This document shows positions 36,400 through 47,790 of a stretch of DNA of 64,000 nt, piece after piece. A model generated the notes under the pieces. It was not told where the DNA came from. It saw nothing but the letters and a program-made list of their open reading frames with translations, and ran no database searches. The DNA comes from Margaritifera margaritifera (lineage: Eukaryota; Mollusca; Bivalvia; Unionida; Margaritiferidae): assembly GCA_029931535.1 (NCBI GenBank), contig JAQPZY010001596.1, forward strand, positions 1,242,001 to 1,306,000. The letters run 5' to 3'. The position numbers and the translations under genes are program-made. Every line of letters starts with the position of its first letter. The stretch's first letter is position 1.

Positions 36400-36850
36400 A
36401 TTACCAAACTTTGTGGATGACTTGCACTAAAGGTAAGGAAAAAGTCTATTGATTTTGGGGTCAAAAAGTGAAAGGTTAAGGTCACTGTAACTGAAAGAAG
36501 AAATATTGTTTATGCAAACTATCTTGAGTTCTAAACCAAAGTCTGTGTAGGGTTTGCAATTAAGGTGTGGAAGAGGTCTATTGATTTTGGGGTCTAAAGT
36601 CAAGGTCATTGTGGCTCAAGAAAAAATGGGTTTTGTAAAATAACTTTTGTTCTTGAGTAAGTTCCTTGATCAAACTTTGTGAATGGCTTGTTGTTAGGGT
36701 AATAAAGAAACCTATAGATGCTGTAGTCTAAATGACAGAGGTCACTGTCATAGTAAATGTAAAATGAAATGATTGGTTTCTGTACAATAAGTTTAGTTCA
36801 AGATTGCATACCTTGATCAGAGATCCGGGTAATTGAGACCCATTGGTCAA
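36400..36850. repeat. ~125-140-bp diverged tandem repeat, three units
   Basis: GATTTTGGGGTC at about 36453 and 36579 and a diverged match near 36718, each followed by AGGTCACTG-type text. Confidence 0.75.
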
Positions 36851-37289
36851 TAATCTCCAGAGTAAAACCATGCCCTACTAGTGCCTACATAGAAGACTAC
36901 TTTATCACTGCTTCATAATTATAAAAGTATTATTATGACAACACACCTGTCAATATGAACTTCTTGTTCTGTAGGAGTTGTTAAATCTAAATTCATGCAA
37001 TGTTATGGATGTCATTATGCCTTTTGTTGTTGTTGTTGTTGTTCAGTGCCTGCAAAAACATAAACTTGTTACTCCATGATCACCTGGGCTTTTTAATCAT
37101 CATTTTGTGTTATGTTTATTCTTTCTTTTCTTCTGTCTTTTGTAAATAAGTAAACTAGAGCAACTGCAATGGGTCACCTTAATAAATCCCCATGTTTTTT
37201 TTGTATATTCAGATCCCCCTCCATACCACCCCCCTCTCCACATACTTACCCTCCCCACCAGCACAGTTTGTCCCACTTACAACAACAAG
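36851..37289. other. Intergenic DNA
   Basis: TTG repeat at 37023-37041; pyrimidine-rich stretch at 37200-37260. No gene supported. Confidence 0.6.
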
Positions 37290-37740
37290 GAAACATCATA
37301 AACCCTGATCTGTAAGTGCATTACCCAAGGACAGAACAAAATCTACACGGCTCAACTTACAATTCCAAGGAAACTTTGTAAACCCTGATCTGTAAGTGCA
37401 TTATCCAAGGACAGATCAAAATCTACACTGCTCTACTTACAATTCCAAGGAAGCTTTGTAACCCTGATCTGTAAGTGCATTATCCAAGGACAAATCAAAA
37501 TCTACACTGCTCTATTTACAATTCCAAGTAAAAAATATAAACTTTGAGCTGTCAGTGTATTATGCAAAGACAGATCCAAGTCTACACTGTTTGCCCTACT
37601 TACAGTTCCAAGCAAACTTTGTAAACCCTGATGTTTAAGTGCATTATCCAAAGACAGATCAAAGTCTACACTACTCAACTTACAATTCCAAGGAAACATT
37701 GTAAACCCTGATCTGTAAGTGTATTTTGCAAGGACAAAAA
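37290..37740. repeat. ~80-bp tandem hairpin array, six units
   Basis: CTGATCTGTAAGTGCATTAT-type units start at about 37303, 37385, 37464, 37545, 37630 and 37709. Each pairs TGATCTGT with a downstream ACAGATCA around a GCATTAT core, so it shares its architecture with the hairpins at 35231 and 39624. Confidence 0.88.
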
Positions 37741-39063
37741 ATTACCTTGCCCAATGAGTCTGCTCAATTGGATCTTATGATATATAAAGTCTGAGATAAT
37801 CAATTGGACAATTCTGCCAGAATATTTTGCAGTCAGCGCATGTCTGATGAACAAAATAGAGTACACACAATAGTAAAAACATCAAGCAAAAAATTTATAG
37901 AAATTTATTCTGTACTGTGTATGTGTCGATCTTTAATTATAAAATGTATTGAAGCCCGGGATTAAATTATGCATTTACATTTGAAATGATTCCCCTTTCT
38001 CTTTCTCTCTCTTTCTTGATCATTTGAATTTGTTGTCCTGCATAGCTCACTTTGCATTGCAGTTTTATTTTATGTATTTATCTATCTTTTAATTGATAAG
38101 GTACTTTCTCTATTTATAGTAAAAGTGGTTTAATAATCTACAAGCATAAGATACAGCAAACATTTGAATATTCACTAGGTTAAAGCTATGTTTGATGTAT
38201 AAAGAAATATCAAGTTAAAGACACTTTATGGTCTGCCCAGGTGTGTCCCAGGGCAAGGCAACAGACTCTTATTGCCTTGGCACTAAACTTTTGTACATAC
38301 TGAGTTGTCATTATATTGTTAAACTCCAAACAACTTAACAAATAAACTAGCATTAATCGATTAAGTAAGAATGCATGTTTAATGATTCATTTAAGTACAT
38401 ATCTGACTACAGCTTTGAATGGACTTTTTGTACATATAAACAGATGGTAATTTCCATTGACTATTTTGATGTTAAGCTTATGATGAGGATGACTGCAAGC
38501 TTCGATCCACCTCAGGCATTTCTGCAAACTTCAATGAGGTTTGAGTAATGGAATCAATTTTTCACCACTAACAAATCAGTCTGACTCTGGGTCTCTCCTG
38601 TCCAAGTTACAAAAGCCTCAGTCTCAATCGGTCTGACTCAGGGTTTCTGTTGTACAAGTTGCAAAAGCCTCGGGCACACCTTTACACCATTGTTACAAGT
38701 AAAATGTGGTTTATTACATGAATCAACAAAATAAATCCACCATTGCCAACATACTGTTTCTGAACGATTGTGAGATGAAAATGTTGGATGACTAAGCAGC
38801 TGGAGGCATGCCACTTAAACATGTGCTGATTGCTCAAGTATATTATGACTGGCAGTTTGCATCTGGTCAATACTGTAATGTACTATTTGTTCATATTGAA
38901 CTCATGTTTGAATTTTTCGGTAGCTACAAACTTTTAGATTTAATGACCCACAAACTATAACCCTTCTATTGAATAAATATAATCCCTTTTCCAATCCTTG
39001 AATTTAAGAACCAATGAAAATGTCATTTTTTGCAAGACTATGAAAATGTATAGCCATCAAATT
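37741..39063. other. Intergenic DNA with a small duplication
   Basis: A ~54-bp direct duplication at 38576-38676 (GTCTGACTC...AAAAGCCTC). No gene supported. Confidence 0.6.
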
Positions 39064-39075
39064 CAACAAAATCAA

Positions 39076-39319
39076 GGGGTCTTGAGTGGCCGAGTGGTCT
39101 AAGGCACTTGCCTTTACAGATCACTGACATCTCACCTCTCTCCATGTGGGTTAAAGTCTCAGGCTCGGCCAGTGTGGGTATGTGAGATAGCTTGCCAGTA
39201 GCTTCACGTGGGTCAGTGGTTCTTCCCTGGGTTTTCCTGGGTTCTTTGTCCACCAGATATACTGGTCACCATGTATAGTCTATCATGTGCTAAAAAATGA
39301 TGTTAAACCCCACAAAACC
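39076..39319 (+). mobile_element. tRNA-derived SINE with target-site duplication
   Basis: The head contains GTGGCCGAGTGGTCTAAGGC, a tRNA-Leu/Ser-like box A, and a degenerate box B (GGGTTAAAGTCTC) near 39148. A central domain and an A/C-rich tail follow. A 12-bp repeat CAACAAAATCAA (39064-39075) and CAACAAAATAAA (39320-39331) flanks it with one mismatch. This is a SINE and not a functional tRNA gene, because no complete cloverleaf with intact arms can be drawn. The minus-strand frame 39038-39253 is a shadow. Confidence 0.8.
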
Positions 39320-39331
39320 CAACAAAATAAA

Positions 39332-39623
39332 CATCCAAGAATTCACAGTAGTTTATCACTAGAAGTGGTACTGGAAAGATCTTGCAATAATCCATTGGTC
39401 CATGTTGGAAGTCGTTAAGAAAAGATGCAATTTTTTTTCCTTCTTACATGCCTTTAGAAAATGTTAATAATTCCCCCAACAAAAAAAATTAACTGGTGCT
39501 GGGTTGCCAGATGAAATTTGTACATCCTAGTAGAACCATATTGGCAATTTTCCATTTTTTTAAAACACCTTTTTGAACTTTTTGGACATTTTCGGATGAA
39601 AACCTTCTTAGCACAGTTAAGAA
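39332..39623. other. Intergenic DNA
   Basis: No gene or repeat recognised. Confidence 0.5.
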
Positions 39624-39954
39624 CTGCAAACAGCAGAGACCATGATCTGCCATCTTATAATGTGCCAGCAAATCGGGGTCTATGCTATTCCTTCTCTTTG
39701 TCGTTTTAAGCAAACGACAGAGACCCTGATATGCCATCTTATAATGTGCCAGTAAATCGGGGTCTATGGTGTTCATTGCTATCATTTTTGGTAAACAGCA
39801 GAGACCCTGATCTGCGATCTTATAATGCGCCAGTAAATCTGAGTCTGACTCAGTGCTATTCATTCTATTTATCAATTCAAGCAAACAGCAGAGACCCTGA
39901 TATACCAGTGCTTTATGTGATGGTACATCCAGGTCTATGCTCTTTGCTATTGGT
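39624..39954. repeat. Hairpin repeats, four units at ~87 bp
   Basis: Units near 39633, 39720, 39798 and 39892 with CAGAGACC...GATCTGCC arms against AATCGGGGTCTATG and a TTATAATG core. The arms have diverged more than in the 35-kb group. Confidence 0.85.
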
Positions 39955-40664
39955 GTGTCTTACACATGGATACAAAAATGTACATTGCATCCACTAGGGG
40001 GACTTGTCAACTGGATGTAAAGCTGTCATCCACACAAGTTATGCGCGTGTTACATATGGATAAATATAGGATTGCTGGATATCCACTAGTATTTTTCAGA
40101 TTTGCCAAGAAAAAGCTTGATGACTGGTCATTTTTTTGTGGAGTGCTGCATGTGTGCTATGCACCAGAATATGAGAGTGTTTAGGAGACCAGAGAGAAGC
40201 TTCAGGAATGAAGGAAAGTCATTGCTGCAAAAACCAGGCAGTATGGTAATGACTAGACTTTTTATGAATATCTATTTTTGGCTAATCAGTGTTAACAGAT
40301 AACACTGGTCTACAATTTTTTAGAAGTCGTCTGCTTCAGAGATAAAATGTGCTATTTATTAGGGATTTTGATGTGCGGAATTCAAATATGACAATTAAAA
40401 CAACTGATTGGATACTGTTTCCAAGATATTTAAGTTTTTTACATTTTACGTCTATGTATATTGTGTACATAGTAGACTTTTAATCATAAATTGTAAACCT
40501 AGGTCTTTTCATGTGTTTATGGTTGCTTTACATGATAATATTTCACCTGTCCTATTTATGTAACACTTTCAAAAACAGCAAAAGGGTTATATAAATAAAA
40601 AATATATTGAAACAAAAGTCAAAAAACTATTATGTATATATAAGTACATAGTTTAGTCCTTATT
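39955..40664. other. Intergenic DNA
   Basis: No gene recognised; short open frames at 39966-40302 lack support. Confidence 0.5.
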
Positions 40665-42311
40665 CAGTATCTACTCGGCGCTTCTTGGCTTGTCTCTTGT
40701 ATTCATTAAATGGAGCATCTCTTGTCACTGTCCAGGAAATAGTCTGCAAGCATTGATGGGCTCCATTTGCCCTGATAGTGTTTCTCCATTGTTGCAATGT
40801 CCTGGTGAAATCACTCGCCGTGCTCGTCGCTCACTGCTCCGCAGCTCGGTGAAAAAAAATCTAGATGAGAGTGCAAAAAATGTATCTTTAGTGACATGTT
40901 GCAATTAAGTTTTTTATATGACTTGAGGAGGTTTTCCACCAACTCCCTGTAGTTGTCTGCCTTGTTGTTTCTGAGAAAATGTGTTGCCAATAACTAGAAG
41001 GCTTTCCATGCCGTCTTTTCCTTGCCACGCAGTGCACGGTGAAATGCATCATCTTGAAGAAGTTCACGAATCCGAGGACCAACAAAGACACCTTCCTTTA
41101 TCTTAGCTTCACTTTACCTTGGAAATTTTCCATGGAGGTACTTGAAAGCTGCTTGTGTTTTGTCCATGGCCTTGACAAAGTTCTTCATCAGACCCAGCTT
41201 GATGTGCAAGAGTGGTAACAAAATCTTCCTTGATTCAACAAGTGGTGGATGCTTAACACTTTTCATCTTAGGCTCCAATGACTGTCAGAGTGGCCAATCT
41301 CTCTTGATGTAGTGGGAATCTCTAGCACGACTATCCCAAGCAAGAGAGCAAGAGCCTTGAAATCGCCACAAAGCTGCCACTGATGTTGGTCATAGTTTAT
41401 GCACCTCAAAAGTTGTTTCATGTTTTCATAGGTTTCCTTCATATGGACTGCATGACCAACTGGAATTGATGGCAAAACACTGCCATTATGCAGCAAAACA
41501 GCTTTAAGACTCGTCTTCGATGAATCAATGAACAGTCTCCACTCATCTGGATCATGAACGATGTTGAGGGCTGCCATCACACCATCGATGATGTTGCAGG
41601 CTACAAGATCACCTTCCATGAAGAAGAATGGGACAAGATCCTTTTGACGGTCACGGAACATGGAAACCCTAACATCACCTGCCAGGAGATTCCACTACTG
41701 TAGTCTGGAGCCCAACAGCTCTGCCTTACTCTTGGGTATTTCCAAATCCCTGACAAGGTCATTCAGTTCACCTTGTGTTTTATAAGGTGTGGTTCAGAGG
41801 AGGAGGATGGGAGAAAATATGGGTCATGTGACATTGATGGTACAGGACTAGAAGTTTCATCCTCTTCCTCTTCCTTGTCTGACTCAAGTGAGAATGATTC
41901 TGGTGCATCAGGAACTGGCAGTCCTTTTCCGTGGGGTACTGGGCATATAGCTGAAGGAATGTTTGGATAATGCACAGTCCACTTTTTCTTCTTTGACACA
42001 CCTTTCCCAACTGGAGGCACCACGCAGAAGTAACAATTGCTGATATGATCTGTTGGCTGTCTCCAAATCATTGGCACTGCAAAAGGCATAGATTTCCTTT
42101 TCCTGTTCAACCACTGGCGAAGATTTGTTGCACAAGTATTGCAGCATATGTGTGGGGCAGACCTCTTGTCCTGATCTCCAATTTTGCAGCCAAAATAAAG
42201 GCGATATGCTTTTTTAACCATAGTGGTTATACTGCACTTTTGTGATGCAAAAGTCACTTCACCGCAAACATAGCAGAAGTTATCTGCATTGTTCACACAA
42301 GTACGAGGCAT
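40665..42311 (-). pseudogene. Cys-rich N-terminus protein of unknown function, pseudogene
   Basis: Minus-strand, apparently intronless. The N-terminal frame (42311-41763, 182 codons) starts MPRTCVNNADNFCYVCGE, with further Cys pairs CCNTC and CYFC that suggest a ZAD-like zinc-binding fold, then HYPNIPSAICPVPHG and an acidic Ser/Glu tail. The next frame (41661-41263) reads DPDEWRLFIDSSKTSLKAVLLHNGS, GHAVHMKETYENMKQLL and QLCGDFKALALLLG. After a deletion the reading continues as SRARDSHYIKRDWPL, HPPLVESRKILLPLLHIKLG, KAMDKTQAAFKYL, HFLHSHLDFF and CGAVSDEHGE, ending RRVDTE near 40665. At least four stops and two frame changes are present. I recall similar unnamed proteins in hydrozoans, arthropods and echinoderms, often multicopy; the function is unknown and a mobile origin is possible. 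Confidence 0.7.
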
Positions 42312-45300
42312 GTCTGCTCACTTTGGATAAACAGAAATATGTCCCTTTGAAAAATCAAACACAGACAAATAAGAGAGCGTGACAGTGTATGATTTGTAGA
42401 GCTGATATAGGGCAATTTCTTCAGCAGAGTGGTGTAAGCTTAGTTATGATTGCATCATCCATGACTTATAGGAATAACATCATGCAATTCATATCATGTA
42501 TGATGCAATACCAGCTTCAGATTGCATCATTCCTTGCAAGTACTGTCCAAACCCAGTCATAGAGTTATTCATAGATCCAGTCAAAGATGTATTTTAGTCA
42601 TTTCTGGTTTAAATTGAGATCCCTTCCCTTTATAACTCACTTATCATCTGCCATTCCCGAGTCAAGGGTCGTATATACTGACCCAATATCATATCTTTAA
42701 AACTAGAGATAATCGACAATTTTAAGCATCATATTCGTTCTCAGTGACCCAAAATTAGTAAAGTTTGACAGCATTTATTACGGAAGCATTTTGGCTGTAG
42801 ACCAGTGTTATTGTTTCATTTTGGTGCAGGCATTACGGATCCCACTTTCCAAGACTTCAAGTGACTCAAAAGAACCTATTTTGATTCTGAAAAGGACTGT
42901 GCCCAATTGTACGTTAATCCAACAGCACACCATGCTCCTCAAAACGTGTGTACATTAACAGCATACTGAAAAGGGATAGTCAGGGATAAGGATATTGCTT
43001 AGAAAAAAGTGGTTTTGTTTGCATCGTGCATTCGTGCATCAAAACCACGCTTTTCACTATAGTCTGCATCTAGACCGTGGTCCACTAAATAATGATAATA
43101 AACACCTTTAAAAAATATTTTAAGTTGCCAACCGAAACGACATTACCTCTCATTGTAAATGCATAACTGTGCACCCCCCCACACACACACACACACAGGC
43201 ACATGCACACACATATATATGAGAAAATTAGTAATTCTCATTAATTAATCGCAATTTAATACTATCAATATAGCTTTATCGCAAGAAATTTAATGGGTGG
43301 CCATGGAATATATGGATTATGCAATGGATACGCCTAGCTTTAAAAAGTAGTCAAGCATTTTGGATGTACAAAAAAACTTGTTTCATCAATTAGTACCTAA
43401 ATAGTTCAGTGCAAGCTAGAAAAGGCATTGGCACATGCAGTCAGAAGTAATAATGCACTAGAAATAAGCAGTTGTTGTTCATATTATTACATTTACCGGC
43501 AATGCTTATAATGTTGTTAATAGAAGTATTACATTTATGGTTGATGTGTATTACTGTTACACTTGATGTGGTTTATCAAATTTATGGTTTATGTGGCTAA
43601 TTACATTTACGGTTGATGTGGTTCATTACATTTAAGGTTAAGGTTATAATATTAACAGGAGTGTATTACTTTTATGGATACAAATTACAGCTATTACATT
43701 AACCATAGTTTATTCAAGTTACTGGTTTCACAAACGTCTCTTCAAAACCAGGTAGCCCAGTGTCACCTTTGATCTGTACTGCCAGGTGAGGTTGGGATAT
43801 AGACAACACTGTCAAAACTCAGGTTTGTGAAGATATGCACAGGAGATTATAGGTCCTGTACACATGTTGGCAAATGTTCATTTGAGTACCTGTGGCACTT
43901 GCTAGCTGGCTGATTATACCTGTAATATTTTTGGGAAAAGTACTGATATTTACTAAACTAATTTAGTCTTGAAACCAACTGATTTATCTGAGAGAGATTA
44001 ATTTACATGATAGCTGTGAATCCATGAGAAATATGCACTTTTTTACATTGATAGAATCTTTCTTGTCCCAGGCAAGTCCTTAAGCTAAATCTTCATTGGC
44101 TTGATCGAGAATTTCATTTATCCTAGACATCTGCCATGGGATTTGCTCAGCCCTGAATTCATTCCTGTGTTAAATGCATGAATTATTGTTATATTCTTGA
44201 TTTGTGAAAGTTAGTTTCAAAATTCAACATGTCTAGCGTGGGTCTAAAGATGGAGAAGAAAAAAAAAAAATTCAGACTCCTGCAAAATTCTCAAAAACTT
44301 TCAATGAAAATGGACCGTGGAATGTATGGTGTACTCAGGCATGCAGTTTTGTTAGTACTGTTTCAGATGAAACAAGTATAAACATTAAAACAGACCTGGA
44401 AATTTGCTTTATTGAAAAAGTATTAAATATAAAGGACTGGATGGTGGGAAGTGGTAAAAATGTTTGGCAGAGGTTCATATATATATATATATACAATTGG
44501 CCTTTTGAAATGTAATAGCTTGTAAAGGCAACAATTGAACAAATAGCAATAATTGATTTTAACCAAACTTAGCATGTGGGTAATATTTTCACAGCATGCA
44601 AGTGCAATTATCTTTCTATCGATGACATCAGGGTTGAAGGACAAAGGCCATTACATATTTTTTAACTGCAGTTTATTCATGAACATGTTAGCTTAAATAT
44701 GTAAGAAAATATTATATATTTTTGTTCTGTTTGAGTTTTTTTTAAGAATATCTAATTAAGTTTTAATATATATGAGTTAAAATTAAAATATGAAGCAAAA
44801 ACGAACTTATCGTAGATATCGGATCAATTTCATTTTTTGGAGGGGAGAGGGTTGGGCAGTAGAGCATCAGTTCTTTTGAGGACTCTGTATGCAAATAATA
44901 CTTTTTCCATACGAACATATTTATCAGAAAATCAACATATTTCTAAATTTACTCCTAGAGAGTATTTTATAAAACTCTTGCATATTTGTCATGTATAAAT
45001 ATTTTTAGGTAAGTTAATGGGGTGCTTACAAATTTGTATTATTTAGATGTTATCACATATCTTTTGCGTTATTTAATATTATACTCACTTTCAATGATAT
45101 CCATGTGTTTTTATCTCGAAGAATCAGGAAAAAATCATTTAAAAAAAGTAGCAAGATGGAGTTAAATTAAATTGTTAGCATGAACAAGGAATGTAGGAGT
45201 TATTGTTCTGGTTAAACAGTGTCTCAAAATTCACTAAAGAACTGAAGTATTTTTGATCATATAATGTACAGGCAAAATGTCAGGGTCATACACAATGTGT

Positions 45301-45660
45301 TTTTATGCATGCAGTACATAGTCATTCATTTAAATGGCAACTCACAAACATTTTACCAGATAACAAAATTATAAATTCTAATTCATGCAGTATATAATTC
45401 CAGTTATTGGATGATCTTGATTCATTTTTTGTAAAAGAAAAATTTGATTTTTTCAGAAAATTTAATCTGTGTAATCAATGAGGGAAAACTCATAAAGCCC
45501 TGAGGAATTTAGGAGCTTAACTTCTCGATTATTGTGACGAAGAAGAGGATTGAGCTGAGGGTGTTTGTATTGCACAAAACCAGATACATTAGACATTAGT
45601 GCCAAGTTTTGTAGATAGTTTGAATTTCTAGAACCAATCTTCGCTTTACTTCTTTTTCAG
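42312..45660. other. Intergenic DNA, no gene recognised
   Basis: CA repeat at 43165-43200, a loose ~40-bp repeat around TTTATGGTTGATGTG at 43528-43640, and a short TA run at 44478-44494. One ~120-bp unit near 44520-44640 resembles units of the ~145-bp arrays (AACCAAACTTAGC). No open frame has family support. The last part should contain an intron ending at the 3' splice site at 45660. Confidence 0.6.
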
Positions 45661-45865
45661 GAATGTTCAAAAGATCATCTTATCTTGCACAGATAGACTA
45701 AAAGAACCTACATGAATATGAAAGACGCAATCCATGCCACAGAGCAAGTTTTTTAATTTATCACAAAGAAACATTCCAGCTGGAAAAGTTGAGCACTGTG
45801 ATCACAACCATTTTCCGTAATATGAAGTTATCTTACCAACGTACATCATCTACTAGTCCTTCAAA
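45661..45865 (+). other. Putative 5' untranslated exon of the NLR-like pseudogene
   Basis: A polypyrimidine tract and CAG end at 45660 (CTTTACTTCTTTTTCAG). The next 205 bases have no open frame and lead to an ATG at 45866 that opens the HEPN-like domain. The transcription start and earlier exons are not visible. Confidence 0.4.
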
Positions 45866-47790
45866 ATGGATGAAGAATCGTGTAATTGGTTTCGTTTTGC
45901 AAAACTTTTAGTGGATGTCGGAGGTGAAATTCTTCAGGAACCCTTTTCTGTTTATTTTCAAACCTCCAGTTTCATGCAATACCTGGCCTTCTGGCATGAG
46001 AGGATTTGGAATCCTGGGCAAATTAACTATTTGTCAAACATGCACAGTTCATTCCATCTGCAGCTAAGTGGTATTGATGCATCAAGTCAGAGATTTTTGG
46101 AACAATGATCAAGAGCTGGAAACCAGATCGCTTTGTGAAAACAATTTCTCAGCAGATAAATGAACTTGAAAAATGGGATTTGGAAATCAAAGACAAACTT
46201 TCATCAAGTCCTTCAAATTTACACAGTAATCTATCAGCCTGGTCTAAAGATGTACAACATGAAGTTTGTCGACTCCGATCCTTGTTCCAAACTCTCCATA
46301 AGTGGAACGATGATTTCCAAGACATACAAATGACACTCAATTAATTTTGTTGGATCTAATCAGGAAATATCAAGATCTGCTGACATCTTTTAAACATAGT
46401 CTTGTGGATCTGAAGAATCCTACTTTTCAGGATCTTCAATCCCTCGTCAATATTCTTCCGATTAATATACAACAGGTGTCACAGACTTGGCAACAAGAAT
46501 GGGCTGACTTCCTGTTATCATGGGAACAAAAACTTAACTCTCTTTTGAATTCATGGCAGCAGGCACAAGTTCAGAATACTACCAGCCAACAGGTGTTACA
46601 GAGCCTACTAAATGAGTTCTTTTCATGAACTCCCAAGACTTCGTGGAACCTGTCAGTATCAACTACAGAACTTCTTTGCATCTTGGCAGCAGGATTTGCA
46701 TGGATTGATCACCAGATGGTTACAGAAATTAGGGAGATCACCTGGGACTTCTGATAATGAGTTTCAAAACTTTGTAGACATCTGGGTGCAAGATTGCAAT
46801 AATCATCCAAACTATAAAATACAGAGATTTAAAGACTTTCTGTGTTCATTGCAATGTACACTCCGAGCTTTAAAGAGCAAGAAAATTTTGACAGAACCGC
46901 AGTTCTCCATCTTATACTCAACTCAGGGTTCCCCAAATCTAGAAGAATTTGATATCACACTTCTTACAGTATTGTTAAGGAATGTATGTTCTGTCTGTCC
47001 ACCTGAAATGGGTTGGCATGTAAATGACCATTCTGATGACGATATATGTACTGGTACAGATATTCATAGACTGAAAAGCTGCAGGAACAAATTTGTTGCT
47101 CATATTCCTACCTGGAGCTGTATTAGATGATTTCTGGGAAAAAGCTGAGGGATTCCTCCTTTGACTGGCATCCAGATGTGGAAGTAGCTTTGGAACAGAG
47201 ATCAGAAAGTAAACACTTTGAAGGTTGGACCAATTAATCAACAGCAAGAGGAACGCTACAAACTACAATTGAGCATGTGGCGTAAAAGTTACCTTGTAGA
47301 TGAAATTTCAGAGATGTCTTCCAAAAATCAGGCAACATTGTATCAGCATGGTAGAAACTTTACAGGATGCTGTACAGAACCTACAGTGTGTATTTACACA
47401 ATTTATCGACATGCAGAAGTCAGCGCTTGACACAGTTCACTATGATAATTCATGCGCCATGAATAAATATGCGCATCTGAAATAGTTATGCCGCCACCAT
47501 ACCTACAGCTAAGGCATATAGTGTTACCTATGTCCATCCATTTGGTTTATGAGTCCAATGCTCAACAAACTGGGATATTGCGGCTCCCTCAAAGTGAAAG
47601 ACAGATGCTACATTCGTTCAGTTGGAAAAGTGAAAATTTAATAAAGATTTTCATAGAATATAGGTGTTCACACAATTTATTTTATGAAGTTGTTCAAAAC
47701 TTACATTGTGAGAAGAGAAGAATCTTTGTGACAGACAATATAGATGGACTTAAATGTTCCCTTCATGATGACCCTCGATCTTTGAAATAG
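45866..47790 (+). pseudogene. NLR-like gene, part 1: DZIP3-like HEPN domain split by a helical region
   Basis: Starts MDEESCNWFRFAKLLVDVGGEIL, the usual opening of DZIP3-like HEPN domains. After HLQLSGIDASSQ the frame breaks, and ~800 bp of helical, Trp/Gln-rich sequence follows (WQQEWADFLLSWEQKL, LLNSWQQ, FFASWQQDLHGLI). HEPN then resumes as EPQFSILYSTQGSP, EFDITLLTVLLRNVC, ...GTDIHRLKSCRNKFVAHIP, with the RxxxxxH motif at 47083-47103. In other families this motif is typical of HEPN RNases. Frame changes occur near 46100, 46340, 46615 (T run), 47125 and 47300, with a TGA near 47155. A downstream helical segment (VETLQDAVQNLQ) and an unassigned frame 47488-47790 follow. N-terminal HEPN domains in bivalve NLR-like proteins probably act as effector or adaptor modules; that role is inferred. 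Confidence 0.72.

Noticed and set aside
39076..39160. Functional tRNA-Leu or tRNA-Ser gene
   Set aside because: Box A is good but box B is degenerate, no full cloverleaf forms, and a SINE body and target duplication are present.
35231..39954. CRISPR array
   Set aside because: Spacing and repeats are irregular, the units are palindromic interspersed repeats with similar spacers, and the DNA is clearly animal-like.
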